NCBI RefSeq assembly: GCF_902686445.1
Contig: NC_062232.1
Coordinates: 89,948,932-90,012,931, forward strand
DNA length: 64,000 nucleotides
Origin: Sciurus carolinensis
Lineage: Eukaryota > Chordata > Mammalia > Rodentia > Sciuridae
Direction of reading: 5' to 3'
The position numbers were made by a program, and so were the translations under genes. Positions 36,650-50,017 of this stretch are shown here, piece after piece. The notes below the pieces were generated by a model that saw only the letters and a list, made by a program, of their open reading frames with translations, was not told where the DNA came from and did no database searches. Numbering within the stretch: position 1 is the stretch's first letter; every line of letters begins with the position of its first letter.

Positions 36650-37130
36650 CTATCATTTTAAGGTATGCCATGATCAGATTAAAGAAGGTGCATTTTATTC
36701 CTTCTTTGGTCAGAGTTTTCATCAGAAATGATGATTGAATTCACGTCAGATGTTTTTATCTGCATCTACAGAGATTATAGTTTCTTCTCCTTTATTCTAT
36801 TAATGCTGTAAATTACCTTGATTGATTTTTTTAAATGCTAACCCAATCTTCCATTCTTGTTTAAACCTTAATTGGTTGAGATATATTATCTTTATATGTA
36901 TTTTTGATAAGTTTGTTTCTGATATTCTTTAGTTATTTTTGTGTACATGCTTGTGAAACATTGGTCTACAATTTTCTCTCTCCCTTCTTCTGTCTCTATT
37001 TTGTCTCTCCTTCCCTTCATCATTTTCTTTTATATCTTTGTTTGGTTTTGGTATTAGGGTTGTGTTTATACTGTATGAGTGCCTTTCCTTCTCAGTGGAT
37101 AGTTTTCATGTCCTGCAACTGAAATGTAAT
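36650..37130 (-). mobile_element. Old L1 ORF2 fragment, antisense
   Basis: gttttcatcagaaatgatga, tctgcatctacagagattat, cctttattctattaatgctg and aaattaccttgattgatttt. Confidence 0.8.
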
Positions 37131-37571
37131 TCTTACAACAACCAGGAAATCAGAATTTAGAAATGTTTATTTACTGTATTACCTAACATTCTGTAATTGA
37201 ACATAATAATATTTGTGTAATAAATTTATACATAGTCACATTAAAGGGAATAAAGACTATAAAATAGTTTCACATAGGTTCCTATTAAGTATTTGTTGAC
37301 AGTTGAATTTTGGTGCCAGACTTAGGATTTGGGTCTGGAAAAATTTGTGGTTTAATATTGAAACTTGATTGATGTCTTATACCATTTCCATTAGATGCAA
37401 TGTACTTTAATTGCAAATGCTAATCTTATGAGTAGGCAAATTTTTAAATAATGATTTTAGTAAAATTGGAAATATCTGTAATGCTATTTGCACACTTGGT
37501 CCTGAGACATTTCATCTCTGTCTGATTCGTTACTAAATGAAATAACCAATTCAAAGTTTATGTTCTTCTAC

Positions 37572-37778
37572 TTTTTTGTTTTTGATCTGGGGATTGAACT
37601 CAGGAGCACTCAACCACTGAACCACATCTCCACACCAATTTTGTATTTTATTTAGAAACAGGGTCTCACTGAATCTCTTAGTACCTGACCATTGCTGAGT
37701 CTGGCTTTGAACTAGAGATCCTCCTGCCTCAGCCTCCTGAGCCACTGGGATTCCAGGCATGTGCCACTGTGCCTGGCT
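37572..37778 (-). repeat. B1-ID dimeric SINE, antisense
   Basis: gatctggggattgaactcag, aaccactgaaccacatctcc, tagaaacagggtctcactga, atcctcctgcctcagcctcc and ggcatgtgccactgtgcctg. Confidence 0.9.
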
Positions 37779-39683
37779 CTATGTTATCTTATGAATGTCA
37801 AGTTCTTATATAACTAGCCAAGACTTATATAAGGAACTTGATAACCCTTCTTAGTCTATTACAAGCACCATATCTAACTTCAGTTACTGCCACAGGTTCC
37901 TGACACATCTTCCTGCTCTCAAATCTCTCCTCTACCACCAGTTACTCAAATTTATCTTGAGACATTTATTCACAGTTTTTGGAATTTTTCACCAAGAATT
38001 AAAAGACTGAAAATGATTTAAGATTTCCATTGCTCTGGTGTATTTTCATTACCTTACCTGTATTAGTATTGAGACTGTTCACTAGAAGCTTTTCTATCCA
38101 AGTTCAAGTATAAGATGGGCTGTAATAGTTCTCTTTTAGTGTTATCTATCCCTGTTTCATCCTTTTATTTTTTTAGCCACAAGTACAGATAAAACTTTCA
38201 TGACTATCTTACTGTATCTCACTAAAAATTGAATAGATATTTAAAACATGTACACTTCAGATTAAAATGCAGATGTATTTTAACAAAGTACTTCAGTGTA
38301 ATATTCCAAAAATTATTTTTTAACAATGAAGTCAAATCTGAGTTCTACAATCTCAGTGAAGATATTTTGGGAATATTTGAATATTAGTGAGAAAAGGATT
38401 TGTTTCACTTTTATAAATGTCATTTTCAACACTAGGGCCTGAAGTCATCTTCTGAATTCTTTTGCAGAAAAACTTAGTGGAGTTTGATTGTGGGTGGTTA
38501 TAACTTTGTCCTTTCAAAAAACATCATCAAGGCAATAAAAGGAAAATACATTATTTTGGCACTAGTGTGCTGTCTTCATAGCTAAATTTTGGCTATAAGT
38601 ACTTGGAATACAATGATGAGTGGTGTTATTTGCTCCTTGCTTTAAACATATTTACCAATGTATAAAACTAATGAAGGTCATCATTTTGAAATTTTGAACC
38701 ATTTATATATTGCCTGGTTGTCATAAATATCAAAATAGTCATTCAAATAATAAAGCTTACCCTAGCAAATTCTTTCCTTAGACAATTGTCCATTCCTGAG
38801 AAACAGAGGAACTTCATGCTTGTTATTTAAAATTTGACAAATATTCTACTAAAGAACTTTTACCACTTGTCAGCTAATTTAATAATAATCTTAAAATAGT
38901 ATACAGACTGATGGGTTAAATTTTAGAAATGCCAGGTGCTTTGTAAAATAATGGGGTTAGCATTTTAAAAGCAGAGAGAGAATAAAGTTGTAATACTTTA
39001 AGCTGAAATTTGATTTATTTACTTTTAAAGATTGGTATTGTGCTTGGCTTTGGAGATATGGTGGTATACAGGATAGGCAGGGTTCCTATTCTTATTGATG
39101 TTTCCATTTAACACCAGAAACAAATGACTTTTTAAGCCATTCATGAAGTAAAAGTCTAAGCCAAAGGTAACTTTGGGCATCCTTAACCTGTGGGATATAT
39201 TTTTATCACTTGGAAGTGAATGAAAATATGAATTATAAGAACATATGAGTTGTTTCTTTTTTTATTTACACTAAAATTTCTGATTACAATCCCAATTAAG
39301 GTCATTTGACAGCTTTATTGATACCATTCAACTCTTCTCTGAGACTTAAATGGGAAAGCAGTGCTTGCTTCATTTTGTCCTTTTAAAATATTTTCTTAGT
39401 TGTGACAAAAACACATGCAATTTACTCTCAGTCATTTTAAGTGTACAGTTCAGTAGTATTAACTACATTCACATTGTTTTATGAAACTTACTTTTAGCTT
39501 AAAATTTCACATGGTCACATAGGCTAAATTATCAGTAGATTCGTTATAACTTATAGTCTGAAAACATGATATGATGTTTTTTAAATGAACTTTTATAGCT
39601 CCATGCAAGTTATTAATTTTTGGCTGACTTTAGAGTTGGATGAAAATTTGTCTGAGGCTTTCTTGCCATGAAATGCTTTGATT
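37779..39683 (+). other. Intron sequence, mostly unrecognised
   Basis: 1.9 kb without SINEs. Only 39385-39500 resembles an L1 3' UTR in antisense (cattttaagtgtacagttca, ttaactacattcacattgtt). No coding signal. Confidence 0.4.
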
Positions 39684-39873
39684 TTTTTCCAGGACTGGGG
39701 ATTGAACAAAGGGTCACTGTACCCTGTGGAAACTTTTTATTTTATTTTATTTTATTTTTTATTTTGAGACAGGGTCTTGCTAAATGGCCCAGAATGGCCT
39801 CCAACTCATGATCCTCTTGCCTCAATCTCCTGAATCACTGAGATTCCAGGCAGGTGCCACCATGTCCAACTGT
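39684..39873 (-). repeat. B1-ID dimeric SINE, antisense
   Basis: ggactggggattgaacaaag, an (ATTTT)n linker, ttgagacagggtcttgctaa, atcctcttgcctcaatctcc and ggcaggtgccaccatgtcca; the ID half is shortened. Confidence 0.85.
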
Positions 39874-40072
39874 GCTTTGGATACTAATTGGAGTGAGAAA
39901 TTACCATGGCCTCTATTTGTTAAGGAAGGCTTCCATGGCATGGGTCCTTTAAAGATGAATAAGGACATAGAGTGGCCAAGGGAAGCCTTGAGGTATTTGG
40001 GAAAATTAGAGAAAGAAGCCAAATTGCTGAAACAAAATCTGTATCCAGTAATGTGCTTGATTTACTTGGGCT

Positions 40073-40148
40073 GGGGCTGGGGAGATAGCTCAGTTGGTAA
40101 TACAAGGCCCTGGGTTCAATCCCCAGAACCACAAAAAAAAAAAAAAAA
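40073..40148 (+). repeat. ID SINE, sense, internally deleted, with 14-bp TSD
   Basis: The body runs ggggagatagctcagttgg, then directly atacaaggccctgggttc. About 20-25 bp between A and B boxes are missing compared with the copies at 11951 and 34812. Perfect gatttacttgggct copies flank it (40059-40072 and 40149-40162). Confidence 0.92.
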
Positions 40149-40360
40149 GATTTACTTGGGCTTTGTGAGTCTAAACTGGGTAACAGAGCTTCATGTTGGG
40201 AATGTGGAAAGTAAGTCTTGCCCTTCTGTTGGTTATCTTACTACAATTGTAGTGGAAAATATTAGGATGTTTTTAGAAAGTAGGTAGTGCTATTAGCCTC
40301 AGTTAACTGTTTCATTTTAGTTGACATTGGACATTTAATTTGTCATATATAATAATTTTT

Positions 40361-40733
40361 AAGGCTGCCATTACAAGTTGCTAAAAACGACAAAAAATTG
40401 TCTCACACAGTTCTGGTGGTTAGATGTCTGAAACCAAGATGTTAGCAGAGCTATTCTCTTTCTGAAGTCAATGAGAGTATCCTTTCTTTTCTCTTCATAG
40501 CTTCTGGTGGTTACTGACAATCTTTGTATTGCTTCATATATAGATTCAGGTTTCTGTCTCTGTCATCACATGGCATTCTTCCTCTTTGTGTGTCTGAGTC
40601 TAAATTTACATCTTCTTGTAAGGATATATGTCATTGAATTAGGGCTCACCCAAATCCAATATGATCTCATTTTAATTTGATTACATTTAAGAAGACCTTC
40701 CATTTAAGATTACATTCTGAGGGAATCCCTGTC
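40361..40733 (-). mobile_element. MaLR-type LTR, antisense
   Basis: cacacagttctggtggttag, gcttctggtggttactgaca, catcacatggcattcttcct, gaattagggctcacccaaat and tacattctgagggaatcc follow the layout of MLT1/MST-like LTRs. It abuts the 5' end of the sense L1. Confidence 0.6.
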
Positions 40734-40735
40734 AT

Positions 40736-42596
40736 AGACATCATAATGCAGCCACCAACCATCACTAAGCCGCCCACAACCACTGCCTCATCTCCCAAGG
40801 TGGTCACCTCCATCTTGGGGCACCAGAATCTGGAGACAGCCACCCACCACAGCGCTGCCCACCCCAGCACTACATCTCCAAAGATGGCTGCCACCATCTT
40901 GGGACAACTCCACCACTGCTATCACCAACTCAAGATGTGGCAGCTTCCATCTTGGGACACTGGCCTGGGCCTAGAAGCCCAACATTAAATTTTCTACAGG
41001 TTTGCCATCCACGCTGCCGCTACCATGACTGCCATCTAGGGACATGGCTGCTTCCATCTAAGGACACCAGCCAAGGCCTGGAAAACCATCATCAAGATAC
41101 CTGCAGGCTTGGTTACACCTGGGGTTTTCCTGCTAGGTGTGCTAATAGCCACCATCTTACTGCAGAGACTGGAGAGAGTCGTGCATGGGGAGGACGGGAC
41201 TGGCTACTGTGGGTTGGTAGGTTGAAAGAGGGTGTGAGGGCATCTTGCTCTTGACTTGACCAGCCAACCAGTTCAGTACCCACAGGGTTCCCAGAACACA
41301 TTTGGGCCAGCACTCACTGGGACCTGACACCAGCCTGATCCCCGACTCCCTCCCCATTCCAGCATCCACAGATGACCTGGTTCCACTGGTTTGGCAATCA
41401 ACAGGGCTCTCTGACTCCCCAGTCCCCAGTCTTTCAACCCCTCCCTAGCCACCAACCCAGCCCAGTGCTTGCAGTATTTGCCAGGCCTATAACTCTCAGC
41501 ACCTGGTCCTGATCTACCTGATACAGAGCATGTCTCCATGACAGGCACACAGGTCATGGTGCACAGCATTCAGGACTGCCAGAGAAAGAGGTACCTGATT
41601 AGAAAGTCAAATGAGCGGGACTGGGAGAGATTGAGTTCAGAGACCAGGAATTGTGGGGTCCACAGATGATGTAAGGGGCTAAGATCAGACTCCTACATCA
41701 CATGAATAGAACCCAAGGGGGTTCCTGGGGTGCAGTCTTCTAGTGGGGACCAGCAGTTGCTATAACCTGCTTCCAGGAGTTCTACCTCCAAGACGAACTC
41801 TCCCACCCTAGTAACCTTCATCTTCCTGAGGGTGGTGATACCAGCCGACTCCACCTATGGGATGAGAAGGGAAGCAGGGAAGCTTTTCAACTCCAATGGA
41901 AACAATTGTTCAGTTTTTCTTTGAGATTTCTTTTTTTTTTTTTTTTCATTTCCCACTCTCACATCCCCATCATTTTTGAAACCAAGTATATTTCATGTAT
42001 CAGGCTGTTGAGGACTGGAATGTCTGAATGGTATATTACAGTCTTGTTGTATATTCTTTTATTTTGACTTTTTTCTTTTTTTAATTTTTAATTTGTTTCT
42101 TTTTTCTGATTTTATTTTTTACTCTCTATATAAATATATGGTATTTAAAAAAATATATGTATATATATATTCCTCTCATTCATCTGTTTCCCCAAATTCT
42201 CTCTTTTCTCCAGCTAATAGCCAATTTCTGTTGATTCCTCTTTCACTCGTAATCTTATACTTATGTCTTCTTTCCTCCTACCTCATTAACATCACATTCT
42301 ATACCACTCCTGTTTTCTCTTTTTCTACCATTAGAAATTGTAAAACCTTTTGTAAACCTACTGTTTATATTGCAGACAATAATTGAACGATATCATTTCT
42401 GTTTATTGTGACAAAACTGTAGATGTCTTAATAGGAGCAGTTCGGCTTAAGGCTGTGTATTATTTGCATTAGGTGCTGGTAATATTGATCTTCCCCTTAA
42501 AGATGAAGTAGTGGAAACCTGTAGGGACACTATAAGTCTACGGGGTAGAAATTGTAATACCTTGGATTCGCACTGCTAGAGGGGAAGACAAACAAC
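40736..42596 (+). promoter_or_regulatory. L1 5' UTR with repeated YY1-like motifs
   Basis: The first 330 bp repeat ccatcttgggac or close variants at 40810, 40894, 40947, 41032 and 41054, plus aagatggc at 40881. This core matches the YY1 site known in L1 promoters. The region to 41900 is distinctly GC-richer than the intron; 41930-42180 is T/TA-rich. Whether it still drives transcription is unknown. Confidence 0.7.
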
Positions 42597-43550
42597 ATGA
42601 TAAAACAAGGGAACAAAATACCCCAAACAAACCAAGATGCTCCAGTAATAGAATTCATTGAGAACATAGTACAAGAAATGTCAGAATAGGAATTCAGAAT
42701 GTACATAGTTAAACTGATGTGTGAAATAAAGGATGAGGTAAGAAGTGAAATCAGCAATAAATTACAGGAGATGAAAGATCACTTCAGTAAAGAGACAGAG
42801 ATTATGAAAATAAATCAAGCAGAAATCCTCAAAATAAAGGAATCAATTAACCAAATTAAAAATAAAATGGAAAGTATCACCAACAGACTAGATCACTTGG
42901 AAGACTGAACCCCAGGCAATGAAGACAAAATATATAATCTTGAAAATAAAGCTGACCACACAGTGAAGATGGTAAGAAACCATGAACAGAATTTCCTGTA
43001 ATTATGGGGTAACATGAAAAGACCAATTTTAAGGCTTATCATGATAGAGGAAGGCACAGAGATACAAACCAAAGGAATGTACACTCTTGGCAGTGAAATA
43101 ATATCAGAAAATAAACCAAACTAAAGAATGAAATGGAAAATCAAATACTTGAGGCTTACAGGATGCCAAATGTACAAAATTCCAAAAGACCCACACCAAC
43201 TCATATTATAATAAAAATGCCTAAAATACAGAATAAGGATATAATTTTAAAGGCTACAAGAGAAAATTATCAAATTATATTTAGGGGAAACCAATTCAGA
43301 TCTCAGCTGATTTCTCAACCCAGACCCTCAAATCTAGGCGATCCTGGAACAACATATACCAAACTCTGAAAGAGAGTGTATGCCAAACAAGAATCCTATA
43401 TTCATCAAAATTAAGTTTCAGATTTTGAAGATGAAATAAAAACCATCCATGATAAACAACAGTTAAAAGAATTCACAACTAGAAAGCCTGTGCTACAGAA
43501 TATTCTCAGCAAAATATTCCATGAGGAATAAATGGGAAAAAAACCAATGA
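42597..43550 (+). pseudogene. L1 ORF1 remnant (RNA-binding protein)
   Basis: An ATG at 42597 opens a frame with one TAG at codon 31. The same frame then runs to 42908 through a charged coiled-coil segment (KDEVRSEISNKLQEMKDHF and following), typical of ORF1p. Further on, the RRM and C-terminal parts are present only as broken segments with many stops. ORF1p normally binds L1 RNA as a trimer. Confidence 0.75.
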
Positions 43551-43639
43551 AAACCAGCAAAGGGAGGAAATACACTAAAAGAAAAGTCAATCAAAGGAGA
43601 AATTAAATCAAGTTAAAAATAAAAAATTAACCAAAACGA

Positions 43640-46600
43640 CCAGGAATACAAATCATATCTCAATAATAACCCTGAATGTTAATAGGCTGAACTCATCAAT
43701 CAAAAGACATGGACTGGCAGATTGGATTTTGAAAAATCCAATAATATGTTGTCTTCAAGAGACTCACTCATCTCATAGGAAAAGACATCCACAGACTGAA
43801 GGTGAAAAGATGGGAAAAAATCATATCACTCACATGGACTCTGTAAACAAGCAGGAGTTTCCATCCTCACATCCGATAAAGTGGACTTAAGCCAAAGTTA
43901 TTCAGAAGGGATAAAGGAGGACATTTCATACTGCTTAAGGGAATCATACACCAACAAGACATAACAATTGTACATATATATGCCCCAAACAATGGAGCAT
44001 CTACATATATCAAACAAGTCCTTCTCAATGTCAAGAATCAAATAGACCACAACACAATAATACTGGGTGACTTTAACATACTTCTCTCAATACTGGATAG
44101 ATCTTCCAAACAAAAACTAAACAAAGAAACTCTAGAACTAAATAATATAAAAAAAATTTAGACTTAACAGACATATATAGAATATTTCACCCATCAATGA
44201 TTGAATACAGTTTATTCTCAGCAACACATGACTCCTACTCTAAAATAGATCATATCTTATGCCATGAAGCAACTCTTAGCACATATAAAAAAATGGAGAT
44301 ACAACCCTGCTTTCTATCATATTATAATGGAATGAAATTAGAAATCAATTACAAAATAAATATAGAAACTACTCTAAAACCTGGAGACTAAATAATACAC
44401 TTATTGTATGATGAATGGATAGCAGAAGAAATAAGGCAGGAAATAAAAATATACTTAGAGGTAAATGAGAACACTGATACAACATACCAAAATCTCTGGG
44501 ACACTATGAAGCAGTGCTAAGAGGGAAGTTACTTACATTGAGTTCATTCATTAAAAGAATAAAAGGTCAACAAACATATGACCTAACATTACATCTTAAA
44601 GCCTTAGACACAAGAACAACAAATCACCACCCAAAGCAGTACAAGACAGGAAATAATGAAAATCAGAGCTGAAATTATTTAAATTGAAACAAAAACAATT
44701 CAAAAAATTGACAAATCAAAAATTTGCTTATTTGAAAAAAAAATAAATAAAATTGATAAACCCTTAGCCATGCTAACAAAGAGAAAAACTCAAATTTCTA
44801 AAATTCATGATAAAAAAGAAATATCATGATGTATACTGCTGAAATAGGATAATTAGAAACTATTTTAAAAATTTATACTCCAATAAAATAGAAAATCTTA
44901 AAGACATGAACAAATATCTAGAGACATGTGACCAAACCAAACTGAACTAGGAGGACATACACAATTTAAACAGATCAATTTCAAACAGTGAAACAGAAGA
45001 CACCATCAAAAGCGTACCAACCAAGAAAAACCCAGGACCAGATGGATTCTCAACTAAGTTCTAGATGCCCTTCAAAGAAGAATTAACACCAATACTCCTC
45101 AAATTCTTCCATGAAATAGAAAATGAGGGAACCCTTTGAAACTCATCTTTTGAGGCTAGTATCACCCTGATACCAAAACCAGACAAAGGCACATCAAGGA
45201 AGGAAAACTTCAGACTAATAACCCTGATGAATATAGACAAAAAAATTCTCAATAAAATTCTTGCAAATCACATACAAAAACATATTAAAAAGATAGTGTG
45301 CCACGATCAATTGGGGTTCATCCCAGGGTTGCAAGGTTGGCTCAAAATATGGAAATCAATAAATGTTATTCATCACATAAATAGACTTAAAGACAAGCAT
45401 CATATGATCATCTCAATAGATGCAGAAAAAGCATTTGACAAAATACAGCACCCCTTCATGTTCAAAACACTAGAAAAACTAGGGATAGTAGGAACATACC
45501 TCAGCATTGTAAAAGCTATCTATGCTAAACCCAAGGCCAACATCATTCTATATGGAGAAAAATTGAAAGCATTCCCTCTAAAAACTGGAACAAGGCAGGG
45601 ATGCCCTCTTTCACCACTTGTGTTCCACATTGTTCTTGAAACTCTAGCCAGAGCAATTAGACAGATGAAAGAAATTAAAAGGATATGAATAGGAAAAGAA
45701 GAACTCAAACTATCACAATTTGCTGATGACATGATTCTGTATGTACAAGATCCAAAAAATTCCAGCAGGAAACTTCTAGAACTAGTAAATGAATTCAGCA
45801 AAGTAGTAAGATATAAAGTCAACACCCATAAATCAAATGCATTTCCATTCTGAAAAATAAATTAGTAATACTACCCCATTCACAGTAGCCTCAAAAAATA
45901 AAATACTTGGGAATCAATCTAACAAATAGGTGAAAGACGTCTGCAATGAAAACTACAGAACACTAAAGAAAGAAGTTATAGAAGACCTTAAAAGATGGAA
46001 AGATCTCCCGTGAACTGGGATAGGTAGAATCAATATTGTCAAAATGGCCATACTACCTAAAGTGTTGTACAGATTTAATGCAATTCCTATTAACATCCTA
46101 ATGATGCTCTTCATAGAACTAGAAAAGGCAATCATGAAACTCATATGGAAAAATAAGAGATGAAGAATAGCCAAAGCAATCCTTATAAAGAGAAGTGAAG
46201 CAGGAGGCATCACAATAGCAGACCTTATACTATATACTACAGAGCAATAGTAACAAAAACACCATGGTATTGGCACCAAAATAGACATGTACACCATGGT
46301 ACAGAACAGAAGACACAGAGACAAATCTATATCAATACTATTTCTCATCCTAGACAAAGGTGTAAAAAACATACTTTGGAGAAAAGGTAGCTCATTGACA
46401 AATTTTGCTAGGAAAATTGGAACTCTGTAAGTAGCAAAATGAAATTAAAGCCCTATCTCTCACCTCACACAACAGAACTGAAAGTTGATCAGGACTTTGG
46501 CACTAGAACAGAGACTCTGTGCCTAACAGAAGAAAAAGTTGGCCCAAATCTTCATGTCAGCATAGGACCTGACCCCTTAACAAGACTCCTAAAACACAAG

Positions 46601-47340
46601 AAGTAAAATCAAGAATCAGGAAGTGGGATGGATTCAAACTAGAAAGCTTCTTCTCAGCAAAGTAAACAATCAATAAAATGAAGAGAGAGCCTACAGTGTA
46701 GGTGAAAATCTTTACCACATGCACCTCAGATAGAGCACTAATCTCCAGGATATATAAAGAACTCAAAAACTTTACACCAAAAACCCAATAACCCAATCAA
46801 TAAATGGGCTAAGGAACTGAACAGACACTTCCCAGAAGAAGAAATACATTGATCAACAAATATATGAAAAAATGTTGAACAGCTGTAGCAATTAGAGAAA
46901 TGCAAATCAAAACTACTCTAAGATTTCATCTCACCCCAGGCAGAATGGTGATTATCAAGAATACAGGCAACTGTGTTAGCGAGGATGTGGGGGAAAAGGT
47001 ACACTCATATACTGCTGGTGGGACTGCAAATTGGTGCAACCACGCTGGAAAGCAGTATGGAGATTCCTCGGAAAACTTGGAATGAAACCATTTGACCCAG
47101 CTATCCCACTCCTTGGTTTATACCCAAAGGACTTAAAATCCACATATTACAGTGAGGCAGCTACATCAATGTTTATAGCAGCTCAATTCACAATAGCTAA
47201 TCTATGGAACCCACCTACATGCCCTTCAACATATGAAGGGGTAAAGAAAATGTGGTATATATACACAATGTAATATTACTCAGCCTTAAAAAAGAATGAA
47301 ATTATGGCCTTTGCAGGTAAATGGATCGAGGTAGAGAATG
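43640..47340 (+). pseudogene. L1 ORF2 remnant (endonuclease / reverse transcriptase)
   Basis: Endonuclease start at about 43660 (ITLNVNRLNSS, then ADWILKNPIICCLQETHSS). The RT core is in one frame at 45227-45688 ([30 protein letters not shown]). One TGA at 45686 is followed in the same frame by the catalytic FADDM (45719-45733). The C-terminal end is open at 47031-47273 ([22 protein letters not shown]). Numerous stops and frameshifts elsewhere. Confidence 0.85.
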
Positions 47341-47650
47341 CATGCTAAGTGAAATAAGCCAATCCCTAAAACCAAAGGCCAAGTGTTCTCTCTGATATAC
47401 AGATGCTGACCCATAATTAGGGGGGTAGTGAATAATGGAATAACTTTGAATTGGGCAGAGGGGAGTGAGAGGAAGGCAGGGTATGTGGGTGTGGGAATGA
47501 GGGTGGAATGAGCTGCACATTATTACCCTATGTTTATGTATTATTGCATGACCTGTGTGACTCTGCATAGTGTGCAGCCAGTGGAATGAGTAGTTGTGCT
47601 CCATTTGTGTACAATGTGTCAAAATGTATTCTGTTGTCATGTATAACTAA

Positions 47651-47852
47651 TTGCATGCCTGTAATCCCAGCAACTTGGAAGGCTGAGGCAGGAGAATCAG
47701 TAGTTCAAAGTCAGTCACAGCAACTTAGAGAGGCCCTAAGCAATTCAGTGAGACCCTGTCTCTAAATAAAATACACAAAAAAAGGCCTGGAGATGTGGGT
47801 CAGTGGTTAAGAGCCTCTGAATTCAATCCCTGTACCAAAAAAAAAAAAAGAA
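47651..47852 (+). repeat. B1-ID dimeric SINE, sense, 5' truncated
   Basis: tgcatgcctgtaatcccagc, aggcaggagaatcagtagtt, gagaccctgtctctaaataa, ID half ggagatgtgggtcagtggtt and an A tail. It is inserted in the L1 3' tail. Confidence 0.9.
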
Positions 47853-47866
47853 CAAATAAAAAATTT

Positions 47867-48429
47867 GGAAAAAAAATTTTTTAAATCACATTTTGTGATT
47901 CTATAGGGGTATGAATTTTGTGGGGACAGTATTTAACACAGTATACCATGTGTAAGAGAATTTCTTAATTGTACATCCAAAGGACACCTTGAAAAATATT
48001 TTTGTTTTAATATATTTGATCCATAAGCCATATAAAAAACTATTTTTTATGGGCAAATGTTCAGATATACTGTCCAAAGTTAGAGTGTCCCCAATCTTTC
48101 AAAACAACTGTAAAATGGAACACATAATACAAATGTTATTTTTTTCTTATTTAAATTCATCATAATAAAACAAATGATTACATTGGAAAGTGTTTGAGGG
48201 AGGAATTTGTGAGAAATTTCCTCAGACTTGTGTGTTGCAATGCATGTTGCTAGGTTGAGCTGTGGATAGTTTCCTCACCTGGAGAAAGCTCACAGTTCTG
48301 TTAGGGGACCAATTAAAACATACTCTGTTGAGTTTAATAGTAGAATTGTGCATAAAGCATAGGAAGAAATAATTATCTGAATTTCTTTTTATCAGAAAAA
48401 TAAATTGTAGGGTATTCCAGGGAAATAAT

Positions 48430-48431
<2 letters not shown>
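47867..48431 (+). other. Intron sequence, unrecognised
   Basis: AT-rich; no repeat family or gene recognised. Confidence 0.4.

Positions 48432-48509
<78 letters not shown>
48432..48509 (+). repeat. (TG)n(AG)n compound microsatellite
   Basis: About 19 TG units are followed directly by about 19 AG units with no interruption. Length polymorphism is likely. Confidence 0.97.
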
Positions 48510-48512
<3 letters not shown>

Positions 48513-48919
48513 AACTGATTAGATTTCAAAGGAAAAATAAATAATTGAGATTGTTTATTCCATTTCCACTAATTCAAAAGTAGTGACCCACACATGTGTT
48601 AATACAGTTCCACCACTCATGACAAAATTGTTGATTTATTTATTCCAGAATGTTCTTTTTCTGACCAATTACAGTCTTTTGGAGCTGGACGATTTGCTAA
48701 AATTATCTTATAGCTTATCAGAAATTTTCAGTAGGGAAAACTTACCATGTAACACTATGAAAGAAGCATCAGCCTGATTAACTACTTATTTTGTGACTGA
48801 AATAAAAGGGTACCTTTAGTTCTTACCCTTCCTGGAGGTGGTATTTAAACAAGGGAAATTTGCTGTGATAATTTCCTCTGGCAGATGAGCTGTGCACCCT
48901 TTGATTGTTTTTCTTTTTC

Positions 48920-49640
48920 TTTTTTATCCTTCCATTTATTTTTTGATTCAGTAATATATTCATGTGGTTCAAAATTTGAAAGTTGTAACAGAGTATGCAA
49001 TTAAAAGTCTTCCACCCTTTGGACCTAGGCACACAGTTATCCTTCCCAGAGGCAACTTGTTAACATTTGTTATTTTTACTTGGAGAAAAATTCCATGCAT
49101 ATACAAGCATGGACACTTGCAAACATGTTCACAAATTGTTTTCCCCCCATGTTTTTATGCATCTTTCTGTGTGTTGCTTTTCAAGCATTTCATATTAGAA
49201 CATAAAGTACAGTGGCTGCATGATATAAATGATTATATAGATAAGCAATAATTTATTTAACCAGCTCCTCATTGAGTCCCATTACTTAGCTTGTTTCCTG
49301 TCTTTTGCTATTGCATTTCTGTAATGAATAATTTTCTAAGAGGTCACTTCAGATATGTGCTATCTTTAGGGTAAATTTCTTGAAATGAAACTGTTGGTAT
49401 GAATGGTTTGTATCTTTGTCATTTTGATAGATATTGCCAGAATGTCCTCTATAGAGGTTGCACCAATTTATACTTCCTCTAGCAAATATATGTATCTGTT
49501 TCCCTGACCCTGCCTAACACATTGTGCTTTCAAACTGTATCTTTGGTAACATGATAAGGGGAAAATGCTATTTCATTGTGATTTTAATTTGCATTTCTGT
49601 TGTAAGGTTGAGCATCTTTTCATATATTTGCAACATTGTG
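48920..49640 (-). mobile_element. Old LINE-1-like 3' end, antisense
   Basis: gtggttcaaaatttgaaagt, atcttcccagaggcaacttg-like, cagctcctcattgagtccca, gaaatgaaactgttggtatg and attttaatttgcatttctgt fit an old L1 3' end. Confidence 0.6.
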
Positions 49641-50017
49641 AATTTACAAAAATGATTTCTTGTGTATGAATGACTAGGAAGCGAATGGATTGATGGGCAC
49701 AACGTTCCCAACTTATACTGTGAGCACATTCACATATACAGAAGACAAAGGTGATTCTAAAGAGCATTTTTAGGTAAAACCAACACTAAACAAAGAACAC
49801 TTTATGTATTTTAAAATTTTTATGAGCTTTTTATAATACACTCATTATATACTACTATATTTAACAAAGAAATGAATCAACATCTCATATTAATTTTTTT
49901 GTAGTTTGCAAAATAGTTTACCAGGAATGCATGTCATTTCAAAGAAATATTGTTCATTTTAAGACAAAATAATGCTTTGGAAAGAATTCAGACGTGGATT
50001 TGTATGTCTTTTTTCCC

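Larger units (their letters stand above)
40736..47866 (+). mobile_element. Nearly full-length L1, sense, inactive
   Basis: The element is about 6.9 kb without its SINE insertion: 5' UTR (about 40736-42596), ORF1 remnant, ORF2 remnant, 3' UTR and an A-rich end interrupted at 47651 by a B1-ID SINE. It lies in the same direction as COL4A5. Both ORFs carry stops and frameshifts, so it cannot move. No target-site duplication was identified. Confidence 0.88.

Noticed and set aside
39784..40287. 167-codon plus-strand ORF
   Set aside because: It runs through two SINEs and intron sequence; no domain or splice context.
41113..41569. Minus-strand ORFs of 66-98 codons
   Set aside because: They are antisense to the L1 5' UTR, which is GC-rich and so poor in stops.
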